This document shows positions 1 through 6,088 of a DNA stretch of 9,276 nucleotides, one piece after another (position 1 is the stretch's first letter; every line of letters begins with the position of its first letter). The DNA is from Kiritimatiellia bacterium (GTDB lineage: Bacteria; Verrucomicrobiota; Kiritimatiellia; SLAD01). Made by a program: the position numbers and the translations under genes. The notes under the pieces are model-generated. The model saw nothing but the letters and a program-made list of their open reading frames with translations, had not been told where the DNA came from and searched no databases. Location: positions 1 through 9,276 of the forward strand of contig SLLF01000053.1 of NCBI GenBank assembly GCA_007134175.1, written 5' to 3'.

Positions 1-233
1 CCGGTCATGCGCCAACCATTCAAAAAACTGTGATTCATGACACGCCGCCAGGCGCACCTTATCATCCACGACGTCGTCGATGGCCACGACCACATCCGGG
101 GTGAACGGGCAGGGCTGCCGGAAGGCGTCGTAGGTCAGCAAGACAGCGGGGGCCTGGTTTTGATCAAGGTGCCTCCCATTCTGATTTCCATGTCGTCCGG
201 GTGGGCGCATACCTCTAAATATTTCCGCTTCAT
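1..233 (-). pseudogene. PIG-L/LmbE-family deacetylase remnant, internally deleted and frameshifted
   Basis: Reading leftwards from an ATG at 233, the frame gives MKRKYLEVCAHPDDMEIRMG followed by GTLIK. This is the N-terminal strand plus the zinc-binding AHPDD motif of the PIG-L (LmbE, GlcNAc-PI de-N-acetylase) family. The frame stops at a TGA at 135-137, after 32 codons. In a second frame, starting near 143 and open to the window edge, the translation includes FTPDVVVAIDDVVDDK and then CHESQFFEWL. This resembles the family C-terminal segment (PDvvVdI...K...H.SQ). Intact members are usually well over 200 residues, so roughly 100 central residues, including the second metal-binding histidines, are missing. 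The join lies at about 140-165. The gene continues off the left edge. I see a remnant; that it is non-functional is inferred. A family member would be a zinc-dependent N-deacetylase acting on an amino sugar conjugate. Confidence 0.72.
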
Positions 234-343
234 AGATGCAAAACCCTTTGTTTAATGATGGGCCCTCGGCTGAGCCGGGGCCGCCGCCACTCGACGCGAA
301 CCAACACTCCCAGACGTCAGGGGACTCAACAAACACAGCCGCG

Positions 344-364
344 GTGCCGGTGTGGCACCGGCAC
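344..364. repeat. Perfect 9-bp inverted repeat with 3-base loop
   Basis: GTGCCGGTG (344-352) pairs perfectly with CACCGGCAC (356-364) around a TGG loop. As RNA or cruciform this would be very stable. Neither strand has a convincing T-run after it, so it is not a classic Rho-independent terminator. It could be a REP-like element, a regulator-binding palindrome or a leader hairpin. Confidence 0.55.
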
Positions 365-442
365 ACAGCAACGGGGTCGACGAAAATTGATCCCGTCCCC
401 CTGCGCCGGGGGCTTGTCCGCTCCATTGTTCGTCACGTTAGA

Positions 443-471
443 TTTACTGCCCTGGGTATTCAATCTTTAAA
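443..471 (+). promoter_or_regulatory. Candidate distal sigma70-like promoter
   Basis: TTTACT (443-448) and TTTAAA (466-471) are 17 bases apart in the most AT-rich part of the intergenic region. Each box matches four of six consensus positions. It would give a leader of about 175 bases before the ATG at 655. This is a pattern match only. Confidence 0.25.
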
Positions 472-582
472 CGAGCTAATGTTGTGGGCAGATGGTGCGT
501 GGCCGGTCGGCACGCCACACGATTGGCCAGAGGCGGGTGGCGCCAAAGGTGGACCACGACCTTGAGATCAGTGGGTTAATCC

Positions 583-610
583 TTGACGGCGGACCCCGCG
601 TCGCTAGGCT
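583..610 (+). promoter_or_regulatory. Candidate proximal sigma70-like promoter of the hydroxylase operon
   Basis: TTGACG (583-588) is a near-consensus -35 box, followed after 16 bases by TAGGCT (605-610), a weak -10. Transcription would begin near 617, about 40 bases before the ATG at 655. The -35 box is good and the -10 poor, so an activator may be needed if this is used. Confidence 0.35.
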
Positions 611-654
611 TGATCCATGCAATGGTATCGATTCATGCGGGGGGGGATGAAGCG

Positions 655-1320
655 ATGAATCGCCCCCACGACAAGCCGTCGCCGGGTCAGGGTGATGGCT
701 CGCGGGGCTGGGCGACCACCCGACGCCAATTCTTACGCGGGCTGGGCCTGGCCGGGGCGGTTTCGGTCCTGCCACGCTCTTCCACCATCATGTCCGTCTC
801 GGCGGATACGGTACAACGCACAGACGGCCTGGAGGAGTGGGGCCGCGATGCGCAATCGCTGACCCTCAACGTGAACGGTCGCGCCCACACGGTCAAGGTC
901 CAGCCACGCGCGACGTTGCTCGAGGTTTTACGCTACGATCTCGGACTGACGGGAACGAAATCCATCTGTGAACACGGCGCATGCGGTGGCTGCTCTGTAC
1001 TATGGGACGGTCGCGCGGTGCAGGCGTGCCTCTGTCTGGCGATTGAGGCGCACGACCACGAGATCATCACCGTCGAGGGGATTGCGGATGATCCTCGCTT
1101 TGTGCCGCTGATCGAATCGTTCTGCGCGCACGATGCCGCGCAGTGCGGCTTTTGTTCGGCCGGCTTCGTGGTGCGCGCGGCGGAATTGTTCCTGCGGGGC
1201 CGGTCCTTGGCGCGCGACGAAGTGCGCCGCGAACTGTGCGGCAATCTCTGTCGCTGTGGCGCTTATACGAAAATCGCGGAGGCCGTGACGGCCGCGCTGG
1301 CGCGCGGAGGTGCCGCATGA
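655..1320 (+). CDS. Tat-exported 2Fe-2S subunit of a molybdenum hydroxylase (PaoA-like)
   Basis: This 221-residue small subunit of a xanthine-oxidase-family enzyme passes electrons from the molybdenum centre to FAD through two [2Fe-2S] clusters. A twin-arginine motif TTRRQFLRG (residues 21-29) is followed by a hydrophobic stretch (about 30-39), predicting Tat export of the folded complex. The plant-type ferredoxin cluster has C105-x4-C110-x2-C113-x11-C125. The helical-domain cluster has C164-x2-C167-x31-C199-x-C201. The ATG at 655 is chosen over the upstream ATG at 583 because a G-rich stretch (640-646) lies just before it and it puts the RR motif at a normal distance. Its stop overlaps the next start (ATGA). 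E. coli PaoA has the same arrangement, with a Tat signal on the FeS subunit of a periplasmic aldehyde oxidoreductase. The family is certain; the substrate is not. Confidence 0.93.
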   Translation: MNRPHDKPSPGQGDGSRGWATTRRQFLRGLGLAGAVSVLPRSSTIMSVSADTVQRTDGLEEWGRDAQSLTLNVNGRAHTVKVQPRATLLEVLRYDLGLTGTKSICEHGACGGCSVLWDGRAVQACLCLAIEAHDHEIITVEGIADDPRFVPLIESFCAHDAAQCGFCSAGFVVRAAELFLRGRSLARDEVRRELCGNLCRCGAYTKIAEAVTAALARGGAA

Positions 1321-3380
1321 ATGCCGTGATCGCCCCGGCCATGCAAAACGACGCGGCGCGACCGGATATCCGCGCCAAAGTGACGGGCCGCGCCCGCTAC
1401 ACCGTCGACGTGCTTCCACCGAACGTGGTTTGGGCGGCCTATCTGCGGTTCCCGTACGGTGCCGGCTGCATCACGGGTTTCGATCTTGACGCCGCCCGGG
1501 CCGTGCCGGGCGTGCTGCATATCTCGGTGGATCAGGGGCACCAGCCCCGGTGCGCCGGCGATGTGATCGGAGAATTGGTGGCGGAATCGCCGCAGGCGTT
1601 AGACGACGCCAAGACCGCCTTGCAGTTGGCCTGCCGTCCAGGCAACGCCGTGACGGATGCGGAGGAGGTGTACGAGGGCGTGCCGCAGCCAACGGACGAG
1701 GAGGCCGCGACGTTGGCACGGGTATTTGCGGACGCCGCCGTAACCGTGGAGGCCTCCTATCGCACGCAGGTACAGACCCATTCCTGTTTGGAACCGCACG
1801 CGGTAACGGCGTGGCCCAAGGACGACGGCCAGTGGGACGTATGGGTCAGTACGCAAGGCGTAATGGCGTGCCAGGAACAGGTGGCTCGTGCAACCGGCCG
1901 GTCGGCGGCACAGGTGCGGGTCCATGCGGAATATGTGGGCGGCGGGTTTGGCAGCAAATTCGGCATTGGCGCGGAGGGCAATCTGGCCATCAAGTGGGCG
2001 CGGGACTTGCAGCGCCCGTGCCGGGTGGCGTTATCGCGCCAGGAAGAGCACGAAATGGGCGGCAATCGTCCCGGCTCGATTCAGTACTACCATATTGCCG
2101 CCGATCAGGAAGGCCGCCTATTGGGTGGCCGGATGCATCTGGTCAGCGTGGTCGGTCACACCGGCCGCGGCGGCGGCGTGCGTGCCCCGGCTTATTATCG
2201 CTGGGGCGAGATTGTTCGCACGGATGGCACCATCGCCCTGAGCAGTGGATTGCCACGCGCGTTTCGGGCGCCGGCTTGGCCCCAGGCATCCTTTGCCATG
2301 GAATCCGTGCTGGACGAGCTGGCGGCCAAGTTGGCCATGGATCCTGTAGCATTGCGGTTGCGCAACGAGACCAGCGAGCGTCGTCGGCGCCAATTGCGGC
2401 GGGGCGCGGATTTGATCGGCTGGTCGGAACGCCGCCCGGGCGGGACATGGCCAGGCGTGGTCAAGACGGGATTCGGCTGCGGGGTGGCGTCCTGGGGCAA
2501 TTCCCAGGGCCGCTGCGCCGTGGATTTGGATGTCTATCCCGACGGCCAAGTGGAAGTGCGTATTGGCATTCAAGACATGGGTACGGGGGCCAGCGTGCTG
2601 CCGGTGGATGTGACCGCCCACCATTTGGGACTGGAGCGGAAACGCATTACCGGGCGAATCGGCATCAGTGATTATCCACCTGGTCCGGCCAGTGGGGGTT
2701 CGGTGACCTCCCGTTTCACGGCTCCGGCGGTGCGGGATGCCGCGGAAAAGGCGCTGCAGGAAGTGCAGCGTCTGGCGGCGACGGCCCTGGATGTGGCTGC
2801 GGCTGATCTGCACTACCGGGACGGCGTGTTCACCGGACCGGAAGAGCAATCCATTAGCTGGGATGATAGCTGCGCGCGGATGGCGGGCAGTAAAATCGCG
2901 GTGCGCGGTGAATTCAACGACCGTTTCTGGGGGCGGGGAGAATCCGATACCGTCCAATTCGCTAAAGTGGCGGTGGATACCGAAACCGGCGTCGTGCGGG
3001 TGCAGAAGTTGTTGGCGCTGCAGGCGTGTGGGCTGGCCATCAACCGGCTTACCGCGGAGAACCAGATTGAAGGGGCCATGATCCAAGGCATGAGTTATGC
3101 CTTGCTGGAAGACCGACACCTCGACGGTCCCACTGGGGCGCAGTTCAATCCTGACCTGCTGCACTACAAAATTGCCGCCATGGGCGATGGGCCGGAGATC
3201 GTTGCCATCATTGATCGCGAGGAAAATGAAGACGGCGTCCGCTCGCTGGGCGAGCCGCCCGCCATTCCAACCGCCGGCGCCATTGCCAACGCAGTAGCCA
3301 ATGCCATCGGCGCGCGGGTCCGGCAATTACCGATTACTCCGGATAAGGTGCTGGCGGCATTGGCGGAGGCAGCCGTATGA
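1317..3380 (+). CDS. Molybdopterin-binding catalytic subunit of a xanthine-dehydrogenase-family enzyme (PaoC-like)
   Basis: The 687-residue large subunit holds the molybdenum cofactor and hydroxylates or oxidises the substrate. The a/b hammerhead domain begins at about residue 17 (RPDIRAKVTGRARYTVDV). Cofactor-binding motifs follow: the EPHAV region (159-163), VGGGFGSK (207-214), FRAPAWPQASFAMES (316-330) with the DELA helix after it, QDMGTG (419-424) and PASGGS (457-462). The presumed catalytic base is Glu646 in SLGEPPAIPTAGA. It has no signal peptide, so it would be exported bound to the Tat-bearing FeS subunit. The start at 1317 overlaps the preceding stop (ATGA) and has GGAGG at 1306-1310. 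It is somewhat shorter than E. coli PaoC, which is about 730 residues. The DMGTG motif and the companion FAD subunit favour the PaoC-like branch over true xanthine dehydrogenase. Aldehyde or aromatic substrates are inference. Confidence 0.92.
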   Translation: MNAVIAPAMQNDAARPDIRAKVTGRARYTVDVLPPNVVWAAYLRFPYGAGCITGFDLDAARAVPGVLHISVDQGHQPRCAGDVIGELVAESPQALDDAKTALQLACRPGNAVTDAEEVYEGVPQPTDEEAATLARVFADAAVTVEASYRTQVQTHSCLEPHAVTAWPKDDGQWDVWVSTQGVMACQEQVARATGRSAAQVRVHAEYVGGGFGSKFGIGAEGNLAIKWARDLQRPCRVALSRQEEHEMGGNRPGSIQYYHIAADQEGRLLGGRMHLVSVVGHTGRGGGVRAPAYYRWGEIVRTDGTIALSSGLPRAFRAPAWPQASFAMESVLDELAAKLAMDPVALRLRNETSERRRRQLRRGADLIGWSERRPGGTWPGVVKTGFGCGVASWGNSQGRCAVDLDVYPDGQVEVRIGIQDMGTGASVLPVDVTAHHLGLERKRITGRIGISDYPPGPASGGSVTSRFTAPAVRDAAEKALQEVQRLAATALDVAAADLHYRDGVFTGPEEQSISWDDSCARMAGSKIAVRGEFNDRFWGRGESDTVQFAKVAVDTETGVVRVQKLLALQACGLAINRLTAENQIEGAMIQGMSYALLEDRHLDGPTGAQFNPDLLHYKIAAMGDGPEIVAIIDREENEDGVRSLGEPPAIPTAGAIANAVANAIGARVRQLPITPDKVLAALAEAAV

Positions 3381-4348
3381 AGGCGTTCGACTATGCCGTA
3401 GCGCACAACGAGGCGGGTATCGCCGCCGCACTGCAAAAGGGCTACCACATTCTTGCCGGTGGCGTCGATTTGCTGGACCGGCTCAAGGCCGGGATTGAAC
3501 CGGCGGAGCGGGTGGTTTCGATTAATGCGCTAGAGGCGTATCGTCGCGTCAAGCCGATCGATGACGGCTTGGAAGTGGGTGCCTTGGTCACGTTGCAGGC
3601 GATGGCCGAGGACGAACAGGTCCGCGCCGTCGTGCCGCTCCTCGCTACCGTGGCCGCCGGCACGGCGTCCCCGCAGGTGCGGGCCCGGGCGACGCTGGGC
3701 GGCAACCTGTTGCAGCGACCGCGTTGCGGGTATTACCGGTCGGCCGCGTTCCATTGCCTGAAAAAAGGCGGGCACCGCTGTTTCGCCTGGGACGGGGAAA
3801 ACGGCCTGCACTCCATCTTCGCTGGTGGTGCTTGCCGTATCACGCACCCTTCCAGTCTAGCGCCGGTGGTGGTGGCGCTGCGCGCCGAGTTGCGGGCCCA
3901 TGACGGGCAGGATACGGTGCGTCACCTGGCGGGCGATTTTTTTGTGAACACCGACGAGCAATTGCTACGGGAGAATGTGTTGCCGGCGGAACAGTGGTTG
4001 ACGTCGCTGTGGTTCCCGCCGGGCAACGTGCTGGTGGGCCATGTTGAAATCAAGCCACGCGCGGTCTACGACTGGCCGATTGCATCTTGCGTGGTGGCGT
4101 TCAGCGATAACGGATGGCGGGTTGTGCTTGGGCATGTGGCCCCGTTGCCGTGGCGGGCACGCGCCGCCGAAGAGTTGCTAGGCACCCGGGCGGAGGTCGA
4201 TGACGACTTGGCGGCTGTGGCCGCCGCCGCAGCCGTGGCGGATGCCGAGCCGATGCGGGATAACGGGTACCGGGTGCGCGTGGCGCAGGCTGCCGTGCGC
4301 CGTGCGCTGCTGCAAGCTTGTGGCCGTCCAGCGGAAGGGTTGGCATGA
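3377..4348 (+). CDS. FAD-binding subunit of the molybdenum hydroxylase, with four Cys for a probable extra Fe-S cluster (PaoB-like)
   Basis: This 323-residue protein is the medium subunit, which binds FAD and hands electrons to the final acceptor. FAD-binding motifs are ILAGGVDLLDRLK (25-37) and ATLGGNLLQRPRC (105-117). The region after the second motif carries four cysteines, C117, C127, C135 and C153, in the segment where 4-hydroxybenzoyl-CoA reductase and E. coli PaoB bind an additional [4Fe-4S] cluster. Ordinary xanthine dehydrogenase FAD subunits lack it. The following THPSSLAPVVVAL (156-168) is also typical. The CO-dehydrogenase flavoprotein C-terminal domain covers about 205-315. The start overlaps the preceding stop (ATGA) with GGAGG at 3365-3369. 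Cluster binding is inferred from position and number of cysteines; I have not aligned the spacing. Confidence 0.9.
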   Translation: MKAFDYAVAHNEAGIAAALQKGYHILAGGVDLLDRLKAGIEPAERVVSINALEAYRRVKPIDDGLEVGALVTLQAMAEDEQVRAVVPLLATVAAGTASPQVRARATLGGNLLQRPRCGYYRSAAFHCLKKGGHRCFAWDGENGLHSIFAGGACRITHPSSLAPVVVALRAELRAHDGQDTVRHLAGDFFVNTDEQLLRENVLPAEQWLTSLWFPPGNVLVGHVEIKPRAVYDWPIASCVVAFSDNGWRVVLGHVAPLPWRARAAEELLGTRAEVDDDLAAVAAAAAVADAEPMRDNGYRVRVAQAAVRRALLQACGRPAEGLA

Positions 4349-4578
4349 TCACCAAGGACAATAGCTGGTTTAATAACGAGCCCAAGCCCTGTTGCCGCCA
4401 ATTGCGTATCAAATCGATGTACTATCGCACGGACGAGCGGCCTGGCTGTTTGCATGACGAAGAGGCGATGGGCTACTGGTGTGCCCACACCAATGAGGCC
4501 ATGGGCCCTGACGGCCAAGCGGCTTGTCACGCCACCTGCCAAGCCGGGCGGCGGTGCTTCGAAAAGGGTGGCCCGTAG
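4345..4578 (+). CDS. Small cysteine-rich protein of unknown function, coupled to the hydroxylase operon
   Basis: This 77-residue protein has seven cysteines (C16, C17, C35, C46, C61, C65, C71) and three histidines (H37, H48, H62). The distinctive parts are PCCRQLRIKSMYY (15-27) and ACHATCQAGRRCF (60-72). I do not recognise a family. There is no signal peptide or membrane segment. The cysteine pattern suggests a zinc or Fe-S site, or a disulfide-rich fold. The ATG at 4345 overlaps the stop of the FAD subunit (ATGA) and has GGAAGGG (4333-4339) five bases upstream, so translation is coupled. The codon composition resembles its neighbours. A role in metal-centre assembly, subunit maturation or electron transfer for the hydroxylase is a guess from position only. 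Confidence 0.75.
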   Translation: MITKDNSWFNNEPKPCCRQLRIKSMYYRTDERPGCLHDEEAMGYWCAHTNEAMGPDGQAACHATCQAGRRCFEKGGP

Positions 4579-4603
4579 TGCGGCCAGGGAGATCGGTGTT
4601 CCC

Positions 4604-5338
4604 ATGGATTTAATGTCTCCTGGCGTTTTGGGGGCCACAGCCCTGGCGGCGCTATTGGTGGGGTTGGCCAAGAACGGCGTGCCCGGACTAGGGGTGCTGG
4701 TGGTGCCCCTGATGGCGTACGCACTCCCGGCCCGTGATTCCGTGGGGGTGTTGTTGCCGCTACTGGTGACCGGGGACATGCTGGCCATCGCGCTCTATCG
4801 TCGTCACGCGCAATGGCGCAAACTGTTGGGCCTGTTGCCTTACGTGGTGGCCGGGATGTTGGCGGCGGCCTTCGTCCTGGCCCGAATCGATAATGCCACG
4901 CTGCGCCCGCTGCTGGGCGGCCTGATCCTCCTGCTATTGGCGTTGGAGGTGTTGCGGATGCGCCATCAATGGAGGCATTTGCCGCATCATCCGCTGTTCA
5001 CGGCCGGTATCGGGACGGCTGCCGGCTTTGCCACGACCCTGGGCAATGCGGCCGGACCGATCATGAGTCTTTACCTGTTGAGTCGCGAATTGCCAAAGCA
5101 GCAGTTTGTCGGGACGGCGGCTTGGTTTTTCTTTGTGGTCAATTGCAGTAAGGTGCCGCTCTACTGGCAGTTGGGGATGATTACCCCGCAGAGTCTTGCG
5201 CTGAACGCCTGGGTGGTGCCGCTGGTGGCGGCGGGCGCCTGGTGCGGATTCCGGCTGTTACCGGTCATCCCGCAGCAATGGTTCAAGGGCCTGGTGCTGT
5301 TGCTGACCGCTGTCGCCGCCTTCGGCCTGCTGTTCTGA
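4604..5338 (+). CDS. TSUP-family (TauE/SafE) membrane transporter
   Basis: This 244-residue integral inner-membrane protein belongs to the sulfite exporter TauE/SafE family. The two halves carry the family repeat motifs: VGLAKNGVPGLGVLVVPL (19-36) and GFATTLGNAAGPIMSLYLL (141-159), followed by FVGTAAWFFFVVN (168-180) and a lysine-proline pair (KVPLY). About seven to eight hydrophobic segments are visible. Members move sulfite, sulfonates, sulfoacetate or other small organic anions, and the substrate cannot be read from sequence. The frame extends upstream to 4454, but that part is a basic, non-hydrophobic shadow of the Cys-rich gene, so I start at the ATG at 4604. AGGGAG at 4586-4591 is a slightly distant ribosome site, and ATG 4613 is an alternative start. 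It lies 25 bases after the Cys-rich gene, so it is probably co-transcribed with the hydroxylase. Confidence 0.88.
   Translation: MDLMSPGVLGATALAALLVGLAKNGVPGLGVLVVPLMAYALPARDSVGVLLPLLVTGDMLAIALYRRHAQWRKLLGLLPYVVAGMLAAAFVLARIDNATLRPLLGGLILLLLALEVLRMRHQWRHLPHHPLFTAGIGTAAGFATTLGNAAGPIMSLYLLSRELPKQQFVGTAAWFFFVVNCSKVPLYWQLGMITPQSLALNAWVVPLVAAGAWCGFRLLPVIPQQWFKGLVLLLTAVAAFGLLF
5258..5338. other. Tail-to-tail overlap of convergent genes
   Basis: The transporter (plus strand, TGA at 5336-5338) and the DUF3581 gene (minus strand, TAA at 5258-5260) share 81 coding bases. There is no room for a conventional intergenic terminator between the two operons, so the transcripts must be antisense to each other here. 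Confidence 0.8.
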
Positions 5339-6049
5339 TTGGTGTGCCGCCTTGGCGGCTTCGAGTCGCTTGATCATGGCGTTGATGGCGTCGGCGTCGT
5401 AAGGACGCAAGCCGCTCAACAGCAACTTTTTTTTGCCTGAACCGACGCTACCGTTGGATCCGCGCCATTCAAATTCCAGCAGTGCCGCCGCGCGCCGCCC
5501 CTCCACCTGCAACGCGGACCGCGCGAAAACCAAGTCGGCGGCGGCATCGGCCACGGTACGCAGTTTATACTCCATGTGGTCGTAGACCACCAAGGGCCGT
5601 TCCGGGTTGAACATGACCCCTTCTTCCTCCAGTAACGGTTTGAGATAATGGGGGAAATTCAGGCCGGAAAAGGCCACATAGCGCCGAATAAACGGTTCGA
5701 TCAACTGCAGCTCAGTGGTGCGTTCGCCTTTGCAGGTTACTTCCAGATAGCGCTTACCCTTCTCATCTTTAACGTCAATGATACTGGAGGAGGCGCCGTC
5801 CGACTCGGAAAAGATCAGGGGCGTGGCCCGGCCCACCATGCTGTGAAATTGCAGTCCCATCTGCTCGTATAGGCCATACCGCACCACGGCCAGGGCGAAC
5901 AGCAAATCGCCGGGCACGCAAAAGCGGCGCGCGTCGGCGTCGTGGATCGGATTGAAATCGCCCGCGATCTGCTTGGCAAAACAACTGGCCTGCTCCAGTT
6001 CGATGCGAACCAAGCCGGCTTCCTCGCGATAATAAGGGTCCAGAAACAT
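5258..6049 (-). CDS. DUF3581-family protein
   Basis: This 263-residue protein matches the DUF3581 family as I remember it. Visible signatures are MFLDPYY (1-7), ASCFAKQIAGDFNPIHD (21-37), RRFCVPGDLLFAL (41-53), VAFSGLNFPHYLKPLL (125-140), NPERPLVVYDHM (148-159) and LSGLRPYD (211-218). The function is unknown. The GDFNPIHD stretch resembles the substrate-side motif of MaoC-like hotdog hydratases, so an acyl-thioester-related fold is possible but unproven. I chose the ATG at 6049 because family members begin MFL; the frame also opens at a TTG at 6070. Family proteins usually end near residue 235. This one has an extra glutamine-rich tail (238-263) lying entirely antisense to the end of the transporter gene. 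It is 39 bases downstream of the M20 peptidase, probably in the same operon. Confidence 0.87.
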   Translation of the reverse strand: MFLDPYYREEAGLVRIELEQASCFAKQIAGDFNPIHDADARRFCVPGDLLFALAVVRYGLYEQMGLQFHSMVGRATPLIFSESDGASSSIIDVKDEKGKRYLEVTCKGERTTELQLIEPFIRRYVAFSGLNFPHYLKPLLEEEGVMFNPERPLVVYDHMEYKLRTVADAAADLVFARSALQVEGRRAAALLEFEWRGSNGSVGSGKKKLLLSGLRPYDADAINAMIKRLEAAKAAHQSEQQAEGGDSGQQQHQALEPLLRDDR

Positions 6050-6088
6050 AACCGCCCATCTTTCGTTCAAAGGGCGGATTATCGTTAC

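Larger units (their letters stand above)
234..654. other. Non-coding region between the broken deacetylase and the molybdenum hydroxylase operon
   Basis: This 421-base stretch separates two divergently oriented genes. Open frames cross it, but their translations are proline/arginine-rich and match no family I recognise. It holds a perfect 9-bp hairpin (344-364), a weaker C5/G5 stem (397-401 with 408-412), an AT-richer patch around 438-480 and the presumed promoter of the downstream operon. I see no tRNA, rRNA or recognisable riboswitch here. Confidence 0.6.

Noticed and set aside
496..545. Possible structured RNA such as a molybdenum-cofactor riboswitch
   Set aside because: Several short GC stems are present (GCGTG/CACGC, TGGCC/GGCCA, palindrome TGGCGCCA), but I could not build the conserved multi-stem core, and the spacing to the start is long.
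236..565. Plus-strand open frame of 109 codons upstream of the hydroxylase operon
   Set aside because: Proline/arginine-rich translation with no recognisable motif, no good ribosome site, and it crosses the strong hairpin; treated as non-coding.
1550..2671. Second plus-strand frame of 373 codons within the molybdenum subunit
   Set aside because: Glycine/arginine-rich shadow translation, no motif, and fully contained in a certain gene.
2118..3326. 402-codon antisense frame inside the molybdenum subunit
   Set aside because: The sense frame carries all family motifs. Long antisense frames are common in GC-rich genes, and this one shows no domain.
6050..6070. Longer N-terminus for the DUF3581 protein from a TTG at 6070
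   Set aside because: The extra seven residues are absent from the family pattern, which begins at MFL; the ATG at 6049 fits better.
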